From Bacteroidales bacterium UBA4353 (lineage in GTDB: Bacteria; Bacteroidota; Bacteroidia; Bacteroidales; Paludibacteraceae): a stretch of DNA of 8,620 nucleotides. The stretch lies in assembly GCA_002394025.1 (NCBI GenBank), contig DGSV01000095.1:1-8620 (forward strand). The letters run 5' to 3'. The translations under genes and the position numbers were made by a program. This document shows, piece by piece, positions 1-5,385 of this stretch. Numbering within the stretch: the stretch's first letter is position 1; every line of letters begins with the position of its first letter. The notes under the pieces were generated by a model. It saw only the letters and a program-made list of their open reading frames with translations, did not search any database and was not told the origin of the DNA.

Positions 1-572
1 ACGCGGCGCACCTTGGGGTCGAGCGTCTCGCTGACGAGCACGCGGGTGGCTTTCTTGGCATTCGACCATGCCATCATCACGGCCTCGGCGGTGGCGGTGG
101 CGCCGTCGTACATCGAGGCGTTCGAGATGTCGAGGCCTGTGAGCTCGGCTATCATCGACTGGTATTCAAAGATGTAGTGGAGCGTGCCCTGCGAGATTTC
201 AGCCTGATAGGGGGTGTAGGAGGTGAGGAATTCGCTGCGCTCGATGAGGTTTTGTACGACGCTGGGGGCATAGTGGTCGTAGCAACCGGCACCGGCGAAG
301 CAGATGAGTTGCTGCGTGGCGAGGGGGCTTGTCAGCTGCTCGAAGAAGAGGCGCAGGTCGGTCTCGGAGAGTGCGTCGGGCAGGTTGTAGTCGCGCTGGA
401 AGCGGGCCGCCTCGGGCACATCGGCGAAGAGGTCGTGGACGGATGAAACGCCGCATGCCTGAAGCATCTCCTGCAAATCTTCGCTGGTGTGGGGGAAATA
501 CTTAAAAGACCCACCCCCGACCCCTCCCGTTAGGGAGGGGAGGGGCTGGCGCGTTGTTTGGTTATTGTTCAT
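1..572 (-). CDS. gcvPA: Glycine dehydrogenase (decarboxylating) subunit 1, N-terminal part
   Basis: This is the P protein of the glycine cleavage system, the PLP enzyme that decarboxylates glycine and loads the aminomethyl group onto lipoyl-GcvH in the cytoplasm. The 190 visible residues carry the typical subunit-1 start KYFPHTSEDLQEML, then TSYTPYQAEISQGTLHYIFE and NASMYDGATATAEAVMMA. This marks the split GcvPA/GcvPB type rather than the fused enzyme. The frame runs off the left edge without a stop. The ATG at 570-572 is the only ATG, GTG or TTG in frame before the conserved region, and a TAG lies two codons upstream. Residues 1-22 precede the family start, and residues 10-22 (PLPSLTGGVGGGS) are encoded by an intergenic-type repeat. 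The gene is last of the visible lplA-gcvT-gcvH-gcvPA operon; gcvPB is expected next. Identity is near certain; the start is likely but unusual. Confidence 0.95.
   Translation of the reverse strand, partial: MNNNQTTRQPLPSLTGGVGGGSFKYFPHTSEDLQEMLQACGVSSVHDLFADVPEAARFQRDYNLPDALSETDLRLFFEQLTSPLATQQLICFAGAGCYDHYAPSVVQNLIERSEFLTSYTPYQAEISQGTLHYIFEYQSMIAELTGLDISNASMYDGATATAEAVMMAWSNAKKATRVLVSETLDPKVRR
506..540 (-). repeat. GC-rich palindromic repeat, copy A (inside gcvPA frame)
   Basis: A 35-bp repeat starting AAGACCCACC, with an 8-bp stem CCCCTCCC/GGGAGGGG and loop GTTA (529-532). It is the exact reverse complement of copy B at 636-670. On the minus (mRNA) strand it contains the G-quadruplex motif GGGAGGGGTCGGGGGTGGG (510-528). 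It lies in frame within the gcvPA coding region, directly before the conserved FKYFPHT. It looks like a REP- or MITE-type dispersed element; I cannot name an established family. Confidence 0.9.
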
Positions 573-635
573 AAACTATAATAAAAACAAATTATAACGA
601 AAGGTTAAGCAAAAAATGATGACAGCCTCCCCACT

Positions 636-670
636 CCCCTCCCTAACGGGAGGGGTCGGGGGTGGGTCTT
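636..670 (+). repeat. GC-rich palindromic repeat, copy B
   Basis: Exact 35-bp inverted partner of copy A, starting at the base next to the gcvH stop codon (671-673). The stem is CCCCTCCC (636-643) with GGGAGGGG (648-655), loop TAAC. The plus strand carries the G-quadruplex motif at 648-666. In the minus-strand transcript this hairpin can be lengthened by the CCCC/GGGG bases around it. A run of six U follows after about ten more bases (610-615), so weak attenuation between gcvH and gcvPA is possible. Confidence 0.9.
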
Positions 671-1051
671 CTAATTTTCACAATGTGCCTTGTAAGCCTC
701 GACGTCCATGAGGTTGTCGAGTTCGGCGGGGTCGGAGAGCTGGACCTTGATGATCCAGTTGGCGAAGGCGTCCTTGTTGAGGAGCTCGGGCTCGTCCTCG
801 AGTGCTTCATTCACCTCGACGACGGTGCCGCTGACGGGTGCGATGAGGTCGCTGGCGGCCTTGACGCTCTCTACGGCGCCAAACTCCTCGCCTGCGGTGA
901 CTTCGTCGTCCACTTCAGGCATGTCGACGTATACGACGTTGCCCAGGGCGTGCTGAGCATAGTCGCTGATACCAATGTAACCAAATTCGCCTTCTACGCG
1001 AACATACTCGTGTGACTCGCTGTAGCGGAGTCCGGATTCAAATGTTGCCAT
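671..1051 (-). CDS. gcvH: Glycine cleavage system H protein (lipoyl carrier)
   Basis: GcvH is the small lipoylated carrier that moves the aminomethyl group from P protein to T protein and the electrons on to the L protein. The 126-residue length is standard. The N-terminus LRYSESHEYVRVEG, the GISDYAQHALGNVVYVDMPE block and the lipoylation site ESVKAASD are all present; the modified lysine is residue 64. The C-terminal helix region (AELDNLMDVEAYKAHCEN) is intact. It lies between gcvT (281-base gap) and gcvPA (98-base gap), and both gaps are largely repeat sequence. The start ATG at 1049-1051 sits only 8 bases downstream of repeat copy C, so a G-rich mRNA segment lies right before the translation start. 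Confidence 0.98.
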   Translation of the reverse strand: MATFESGLRYSESHEYVRVEGEFGYIGISDYAQHALGNVVYVDMPEVDDEVTAGEEFGAVESVKAASDLIAPVSGTVVEVNEALEDEPELLNKDAFANWIIKVQLSDPAELDNLMDVEAYKAHCEN

Positions 1052-1058
1052 AATTGTA

Positions 1059-1093
1059 AAGACCCACCCCCGACCCCTCCCGTGAGGGAGGGG
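1059..1093 (-). repeat. GC-rich palindromic repeat, copy C (before gcvH start)
   Basis: Same 35-bp element as copy A apart from two loop bases, with loop GTGA (1082-1085) instead of GTTA. The stem is CCCCTCCC (1074-1081) with GGGAGGGG (1086-1093). On the mRNA strand the G-quadruplex motif (1063-1081) ends 11 bases before the gcvH ATG. It is in the orientation of copy A and inverted relative to copies D and E. Confidence 0.9.
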
Positions 1094-1201
1094 GGCGGCT
1101 CACGCGTGGAGGCTTATAGGGTCATTCTTTTAATAGGTTTATAAATTATAATTGTATTAGAGAATTTGTTTTCGCAGATATATGTTACGACCGCAGGCTC
1201 T

Positions 1202-1217
1202 CCCCTCCCTCACGGGA
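1202..1217 (+). repeat. Truncated GC-rich repeat, copy D
   Basis: Left arm CCCCTCCC (1202-1209), loop TCAC and the first four bases of the right arm (GGGA) of the 35-bp family. The rest of the element is missing, and the sequence passes straight into a different palindromic repeat at 1218. The loop TCAC is the complement of copy C's GTGA, so D may be the original partner of C, broken by the second repeat. Confidence 0.75.
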
Positions 1218-1252
1218 AAGACCCCTCTAAATCTCCCCGTAAGGGGAGACTT
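1218..1252. repeat. Second palindromic repeat family
   Basis: The segment AAGACCCCTCTAAATCTCCC followed by GTAAGGGGAGACTT holds a perfect 7-bp stem, TCTCCCC (1232-1238) with GGGGAGA (1243-1249), loop GTAA. It shares the AAGACCCC entry sequence with the first family but has a different body. It appears once in this window. I recall closely similar GC-rich hairpins between genes in many Bacteroidetes genomes, but cannot verify copy number here. Confidence 0.7.
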
Positions 1253-1285
1253 CCCTTTCCTCTGGCCGTCATTGCGCCAGCTACT

Positions 1286-1319
1286 CCCCTCCCTTTGGGA
1301 GGGGTCGGGGGTGGGTCTG
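1286..1319 (+). repeat. GC-rich palindromic repeat, copy E (after gcvT stop)
   Basis: Full-length member of the first family with a shorter loop: CCCCTCCC (1286-1293), TTT, GGGAGGGG (1297-1304), then the TCGGGGGTGGGTC tail ending at 1317. The plus strand has the G-quadruplex motif at 1297-1315. The end is partly duplicated: TGGGTCTGC is followed at once by TGGGTCTTC (1312-1329), bringing the repeat end to a few bases from the gcvT stop. It is inverted relative to copy C, so the two bracket the gcvT-gcvH gap. Confidence 0.85.
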
Positions 1320-1332
1320 CTGGGTCTTCTTA

Positions 1333-2436
1333 TTACTTTTTGTAACTCTTATTATAGAACTGCTTCTTGACGACTGTGCCGGGGAAGACCTTCTTGCGGA
1401 TCTGCACCTGCAGGGGTGTGCCCAGCTTGGCGAATTCGGACTTGACCAGAGCCATGCATACGCTCTTGTCGACCGAGAGGCAGTGGTAGCCGGTGGTGAC
1501 TTCGCCCACCTGCTCGCCGGCCTCGTTGAGGACGGGGTAACCGTGCCGCGGGATGGCTTTGTCGGCCAGCTCGATGCCGATGATACGTGCGGGTGCGCCG
1601 TTGGCTTTCTGCTCGGCGAGTGCTTCCTTGCCGATGAACTCCTCTTTGTCGAGCTTGACGAAGATGGAGAGGCCGGCCATGACGGGCGTGATGTCTGCCG
1701 AGAGCTCGTCGCCATAGAGGGGTAGACCTACCTCGAAGCGCAGCGTGTCACGACAGCCGAGGCCGCAGGGCTTGCAGCGCCCGCTTTCGAGCAGTTTGTC
1801 CCACGCCTTTTGTGTGAACTCATGCGAGCCATAGATCTCGAAACCGTCCTCGCCCGTGTAACCGGTGCGTGAGATGATGATGGTCTCGCCCTCGTCGCCA
1901 TCGGCGACGTCGAGCGTCTTTGCGGTATAGAACTTCAACTCCTTGCACGGCAGGCCGAGTACTTCCTCTACAACGGCTTCAGCCTCGGGGCCTTGTACGG
2001 CGAGCTGCCCGTAGTAGTCGCTCTGGTGTTCAAAGCGGATGTCGAAGCCCTGCATCTGCTGTTGCATCCACTCGACATCCTTGTCAATGTTTGCGGCGTT
2101 GATGACGAGGAAGAAATCATTGTCGCCCATCTTGTAGACGAGCAGGTCGTCGACGGTGCCGCCGTTGGGGTAACACATCATGCCATAGTAGATCTGGCCT
2201 ACGGGTGCGCCGGCGACGTCATTGGTGAAGATGTGCTGGACGTAGCGCTCGGCCTCGGGGCCGGCGATGCGCACTTCGCCCATGTGGGAGACGTCGAAGA
2301 CGCCGCAGTGCTGGCGCACAGCGTTGTGCTCGTCGGTGATGTTGGTGTACTGGATTGGCATGATGAATCCTCCGAAGGGCGACATCAATGCGCCGAGTGC
2401 CACGTGGCGGTCATAGAGGCAGGTTTTCTTTTCCAT
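1333..2436 (-). CDS. gcvT: Glycine cleavage system T protein (aminomethyltransferase)
   Basis: GcvT releases ammonia from the aminomethyl-lipoyl arm of GcvH and transfers the one-carbon unit to tetrahydrofolate, giving 5,10-methylene-THF. At 367 residues it has normal length. Visible family signatures are FGGFIMPIQY (21-30), GVFDVSHMGE (45-54), the acidic GGTVDDLLVYK loop with Asp96/Asp97 where the catalytic aspartate lies, RTGYTGEDGFEIY near 190, and the C-terminal barrel domain with IPRHGYPV and GEVTTGY. The ATG at 2434-2436 lies 26 bases inside the end of the upstream ligase gene, which suggests translational coupling. The coding sequence is GC-rich: 38 of 60 bases in the sample 1681-1740. 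It is first of the three gcv genes; the downstream gap to gcvH is filled with repeats. Confidence 0.98.
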   Translation of the reverse strand: MEKKTCLYDRHVALGALMSPFGGFIMPIQYTNITDEHNAVRQHCGVFDVSHMGEVRIAGPEAERYVQHIFTNDVAGAPVGQIYYGMMCYPNGGTVDDLLVYKMGDNDFFLVINAANIDKDVEWMQQQMQGFDIRFEHQSDYYGQLAVQGPEAEAVVEEVLGLPCKELKFYTAKTLDVADGDEGETIIISRTGYTGEDGFEIYGSHEFTQKAWDKLLESGRCKPCGLGCRDTLRFEVGLPLYGDELSADITPVMAGLSIFVKLDKEEFIGKEALAEQKANGAPARIIGIELADKAIPRHGYPVLNEAGEQVGEVTTGYHCLSVDKSVCMALVKSEFAKLGTPLQVQIRKKVFPGTVVKKQFYNKSYKK

Positions 2437-3136
2437 AGATAAAGTTCGGGTTTAGGTATTCTTTTTCAATTATTCTTATTGCTTCAACATCTTCATCGCT
2501 GAGTTTAAGCTCTTTATCACAAAGTCGCTTTACTGCGAAATGCTTAAATTCTTCAATGGAAATGTTGGTGTATTCTTTAAGAAGGGCTATTCTTTGCCTT
2601 ACACTTTCTACGCCATGTTTGTCAAGTTTCGCTTTCTTTGGTGTTATAGCGGTTAACATGTGCTGCATATCTGTGTCGAATAACATTGTACCATGCACAA
2701 TGCTATGTCCTGGAATGTGATAAAAAGCATTGCCTGACACTTTGCGGCCATCTACGAGTACATCGTTGTTTGTCGTTGTAGTAGCTTGTAAACCTATGTC
2801 TCGAAGCATTGAACTTACCATCGAAAGATAATGGTTGAATGTCTTCACGACTTCATCGGAGCGGGTGATAAAGCTCATCATTAGGTTGGACATGTCAGCA
2901 TATACACATCCACCTCCACTCTTTCGTCTAAAGAACTGAATGTCATGTTCACGGCAGTAATCTATGTTAACTTCGCTAAGTATGTCTTGATTCCGGCCGA
3001 AGATAACGCTAGGTGTCACTTGCCACATGAAAAAAAGATCATCTTCATTGTTTTTCTTGCGAGCTAGAAATTCTTCCATCGCAAGATAGAAGCTCAAGCG
3101 ATGTTGCTTTTCAACAGGTAAAGTGACGAAAATCAT
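2411..3136 (-). CDS. lplA: Lipoate-protein ligase, short form (LplA catalytic domain)
   Basis: Member of the biotin/lipoate protein ligase fold family, expected to attach lipoate to GcvH and other lipoyl domains. Key signatures are LSFYLAMEEFLA, FGRNQDILSEVN, the lipoate-binding RRKSGGGCVYAD (70-81), the lysine of DGRKVSGNAFYH (Lys132, equivalent to the E. coli LplA catalytic lysine) and HSIVHGTMLFDTD. With 241 residues it covers the catalytic domain but lacks the C-terminal accessory domain of the E. coli enzyme (about 338 residues). A transferase (LipM/LipL-like) or partner-dependent ligase is therefore possible. The ATG at 3134-3136 is chosen; a TTG three codons upstream would sit almost on the predicted transcription start. 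The gene heads the gcv operon and overlaps gcvT by 26 bases. Its base composition is AT-richer than gcvT (25 G/C of 60 in 2581-2640). Confidence 0.9.
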   Translation of the reverse strand: MIFVTLPVEKQHRLSFYLAMEEFLARKKNNEDDLFFMWQVTPSVIFGRNQDILSEVNIDYCREHDIQFFRRKSGGGCVYADMSNLMMSFITRSDEVVKTFNHYLSMVSSMLRDIGLQATTTTNNDVLVDGRKVSGNAFYHIPGHSIVHGTMLFDTDMQHMLTAITPKKAKLDKHGVESVRQRIALLKEYTNISIEEFKHFAVKRLCDKELKLSDEDVEAIRIIEKEYLNPNFIYGKENLPL

Positions 3137-3157
3137 GTAGGGCAATGTCTTTGGCTA

Positions 3158-3165
3158 CAAAAGTA
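3158..3165 (-). promoter_or_regulatory. Candidate -7 box of the lplA-gcv operon
   Basis: On the minus strand the octamer reads TACTTTTG, matching the Bacteroidetes -7 consensus TAnnTTTG. It would put transcription start near 3151, leaving about 15 bases of leader before the ATG at 3136. No clear TTG at -33 is visible. The box lies inside a perfect small palindrome, GCTAC-AAAA-GTAGC (3154-3167), which could be an operator or chance. Confidence 0.5.
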
Positions 3166-3219
3166 GCGAATCTCTTTGATAAAGACATACACTTTCCATT
3201 TTTTTTTTCATTTTTTATC

Positions 3220-3249
3220 TTGTTTTACGCGCAAGTTGCCGTATCTTTG
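3220..3249 (+). promoter_or_regulatory. Candidate Bacteroidetes promoter toward the acyltransferase
   Basis: A TTG (3220-3222) is followed, 19 bases later, by TATCTTTG (3242-3249). This fits the Bacteroidetes primary sigma pattern of a -33 TTG and a -7 TAnnTTTG. Transcription would start near 3256 and give a leader of about 235 bases before the ATG at 3491. An imperfect 17-base palindrome (3269-3285, one mismatched pair) lies just past the predicted start. Confidence 0.5.
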
Positions 3250-3338
3250 CCACCGAAAAAGAAATACAAGTAGTTTCAAAGTACTCCTTAACATAGTTTA
3301 GTAAGTCAATCCCAATATGATATAATAGCCTATTTCAT

Positions 3339-3346
3339 TACCTTTG
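3339..3346 (+). promoter_or_regulatory. Second candidate -7 box before the acyltransferase
   Basis: TACCTTTG matches the -7 consensus exactly, but no TTG is found at the right distance upstream. If used, it would give a leader of about 140 bases. It is an alternative or additional start to the promoter at 3220-3249. Confidence 0.35.
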
Positions 3347-3403
3347 TACGATTGAGGCTTTGTTCCTAAAAAGCGTAAACCTTTTTTGATTTGAAGGAAC
3401 CAT

Positions 3404-3456
3404 ATACCTCTATTTGTCAAATGGTATCCCAAGGATTAACTGTTTCCTCAAATAGA
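3404..3456 (+). promoter_or_regulatory. Competing inverted repeats in the acyltransferase leader
   Basis: TCTATTTG (3409-3416) can pair in two ways. With its neighbours it forms the imperfect palindrome ATACC-tct-ATTTG / CAAAT-GGTAT (3404-3427). It also pairs perfectly over 8 bases with CAAATAGA (3449-3456). The two pairings exclude each other and lie 35 to 87 bases before the start codon. The sequence only shows that the pairing is possible. An attenuator or operator role is inference. Confidence 0.3.
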
Positions 3457-3490
3457 ACCTATTAAATCATTCTCCCGCAATATTACCCTT

Positions 3491-4417
3491 ATGAAAGATA
3501 AGATTCGCTGTAACTTTTACCTGTTAGTTTTTGGCGCGTTAGCGCGACTGCCGCTCTCTTGGCTTTTCGTGTTGAGTGACGCCCTCTGTTGGGTGATGCT
3601 ACATGTTTGGCGTTATCGTCGTCGTGTCGTCCAAGAGAACATCCTGCGCGTTTTTCCAGACCGCACCGATGCCGAACGTCACGAGTTGGAAGTTGCTTTC
3701 TACCACCATCTTTGCGACCTTATCTTTGAAATAATCAAGCTTATACATATTTCTGATGAAGAGTTGGCGCGACGAGTGGAACCTCATGGAATCGAACTCG
3801 TAGATGAGTGTGCTCGCCAAGGTGTTCCATGTTTTGTCCTTTTAGGACATAACGGCAACTGGGAGTGGGCTGAACAGATGTATAATTTCTGCACCGAATC
3901 TATCACCTTCTGTCAGGTCTATCATCCGTTGCGCGACAAGGCTTTCGACGAGCTCCTCTTACGTCTTCGCAAACGCTTCAACAGCGTGAGTATTCCTCAG
4001 CGGCGAGTGCTACGGACCGTGTTGCGTCTAAGCCACGAGTCAAAACCTTTCGTTGTGGCCTTCAACTCAGACCAGCATCCCGACAGCAGCGTCCAAGAGC
4101 ATTGGACCACGTTCCTTGGTCAGGACTCAGCCTATATTACTGGTGCCGAGGAGATTGGACGTAAGATAGGTGCCCGCTTTATATTTATGGATTTTGAGCA
4201 GCCTCGCCGTGGCTATTATCGTATTTCGTTGCATGAGATTAAGCCTGCAGAGGGTGAGCAATTCCCCTATACCATCTCTTATCTTCGTATGCTCGAGGCC
4301 TCCATTCGTCGACAACCCGAGCTGTGGCTATGGTCTCACCGTCGTTGGCGCCTGAGCCGTGATGAGTACAACCGCAGGCAAGCTCAGACTTCCAATCCTC
4401 GTTTTGCGAAAGATTGA
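3491..4417 (+). CDS. LpxL/HtrB-family lysophospholipid (lipid A) acyltransferase
   Basis: This 308-residue inner-membrane acyltransferase belongs to the family that adds secondary acyl chains to lipid A; in Bacteroidetes some members act on other lyso-lipids. A hydrophobic N-terminal anchor (about 9-40) ends in a basic stretch, RYRRR. The catalytic HX4E motif is HNGNWE (His120, Glu125) in FVLLGHNGNWEW. The conserved NSDQHP (192-197), TTFLG (206-210) and the C-terminal WLWSHRRWR (279-287) follow, as usual for the family. It is alone on the plus strand. The gene is divergent from the lplA-gcv operon and convergent with the glycan cassette, its stop lying 32 bases from the end of that cassette with no strong terminator between. 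The family call is firm; the acyl acceptor cannot be read from sequence. Confidence 0.93.
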   Translation: MKDKIRCNFYLLVFGALARLPLSWLFVLSDALCWVMLHVWRYRRRVVQENILRVFPDRTDAERHELEVAFYHHLCDLIFEIIKLIHISDEELARRVEPHGIELVDECARQGVPCFVLLGHNGNWEWAEQMYNFCTESITFCQVYHPLRDKAFDELLLRLRKRFNSVSIPQRRVLRTVLRLSHESKPFVVAFNSDQHPDSSVQEHWTTFLGQDSAYITGAEEIGRKIGARFIFMDFEQPRRGYYRISLHEIKPAEGEQFPYTISYLRMLEASIRRQPELWLWSHRRWRLSRDEYNRRQAQTSNPRFAKD

Positions 4418-4449
4418 TTCGCAAGCTCAGGTATACTATTATTCAGCTC

Positions 4450-5379
4450 TCAAATTTCAAATTGCGACTTGTCTGGAAAGTATTGTCGTAGAAAATCTGC
4501 TGCGTAACGTCTGTCGTCGTCATTGGCGAACTGCGAGTCATTCATGCAAAAAAACACAGGATTGTATTTCCGGAATTTATCGTAATTTTTCCTGTTGTCG
4601 ATGTGTAACCTAAAGGAAGTTCGTTGCGAAACATAGCACAAATGTCCACGTTTCTCGGCAAGCGGTACGTAGGAATAGATATTCCGTTGGATGTCATTTT
4701 CGGCACGGACATGATTGCATAGGGTTGCGCTAATTTCCTTATCAAATACCTGTCTTGTATGCTCATAGCTGCTCTTAAGATAAGAGTCTATGTTATGATG
4801 AGCCTTGCAACTATAGTAGATACCGTATTTCTGTTCAACTAATAATGCTGCATTATGAATCGTCTGCTTATAGTTGGTCAATTGTTTGCCTTGAACTTTC
4901 ATCTTGAATAGGAGAGCCCACTTCTTAAATATTCTCCAATTCATACGAAACTTTGGCAAGGAATCTTTAGCGAAGAATGTTTCAGGCGTAACAGGTTGAT
5001 TGAAAAACATGTCGTCATTGGCATAGAGAAAATGCTCGGCAAGACCTGGAATCTTGTGCAAATGATGCTCAATCACGACAGAATTAAAACAAGGAAGGCA
5101 CTCAGACGGCATTATTTCAGTATGATCCACAATCTTAATTTTCGGATGTGAGGTGTCAAGCCATCTGGGAACTTGATTGTCTGTAACTATGAAGATATTG
5201 CGAATCCAAGGAGCATATTTTTCTAAAGAACGTAAGCTATATTTTAATTCATCATTATCCACATATCGTCCTTTGCAATTAATATCTTCTAAAGAAAGAT
5301 CCCCAATGCAGGCTTGTCGCTTGGCTATCCACTTTGGGTCGTTGCCATTTACCCAAAGATATACTAAATCAATGTCCAT
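4450..5379 (-). CDS. Stealth-family sugar-phosphate transferase (first, operon-distal)
   Basis: Stealth proteins transfer hexose-1-phosphate from a nucleotide sugar onto a glycan, making phosphodiester bonds in capsules and related polymers. All four conserved regions can be seen in the 309 residues: CR1 IDLVYLWVNGNDPKW (3-17); CR2 from RYVDNDELKYSLRSLEKYAP (38-57) through FNSVVIEHHLHKI and FLYANDDMFF (117-126); CR3 HHNIDSYLKSSYEHT (194-208) with NHVRAENDIQRN; and CR4 FCMND (277-281). The CR1 motif has WVN where its neighbour at 7090-8082 has WVD. The C-terminus PDKSQFEI matches the end of that second Stealth protein. It is last of the four-gene cassette, 6 bases after the DDD glycosyltransferase. 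Donor and acceptor sugars are not predictable. It is probably cytoplasmic, with no signal peptide. Confidence 0.92.
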   Translation of the reverse strand: MDIDLVYLWVNGNDPKWIAKRQACIGDLSLEDINCKGRYVDNDELKYSLRSLEKYAPWIRNIFIVTDNQVPRWLDTSHPKIKIVDHTEIMPSECLPCFNSVVIEHHLHKIPGLAEHFLYANDDMFFNQPVTPETFFAKDSLPKFRMNWRIFKKWALLFKMKVQGKQLTNYKQTIHNAALLVEQKYGIYYSCKAHHNIDSYLKSSYEHTRQVFDKEISATLCNHVRAENDIQRNIYSYVPLAEKRGHLCYVSQRTSFRLHIDNRKNYDKFRKYNPVFFCMNDSQFANDDDRRYAADFLRQYFPDKSQFEI

Positions 5380-5385
5380 TATAAT

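Noticed and set aside
1..572. gcvPA as a pseudogene because of the repeat in its 5' end
   Set aside because: The frame is open from ATG 572 to the window edge through all conserved motifs, and the repeat is in frame.
662..1015. 117-residue plus-strand reading frame
   Set aside because: Antisense shadow of gcvH, starting inside repeat copy B.
506..1319. GC-rich repeats as a CRISPR array
   Set aside because: Copies alternate in orientation, spacing is irregular, spacers are not of constant length, and no cas genes are present.
1281..1715. 144-residue minus-strand reading frame ending in a repeat-encoded PRPLPKGGE
   Set aside because: It is a Ser/Arg-rich shadow of gcvT in another frame; the gcvT frame is fully supported.
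1993..2442. 149-residue plus-strand reading frame
   Set aside because: Antisense shadow of gcvT, produced by its GC-rich codons; valine/alanine/aspartate-rich with no recognisable motif.
3143..3145. TTG as start codon of the lipoate ligase
   Set aside because: An ATG follows three codons later, and the TTG would lie about 6 bases from the predicted transcription start; the added residues are not conserved family sequence as far as I recall.
3137..3160. Glycine riboswitch before the gcv operon
   Set aside because: The predicted leader is only about 15 bases and no aptamer-like conserved structure is visible upstream of lplA or gcvT.
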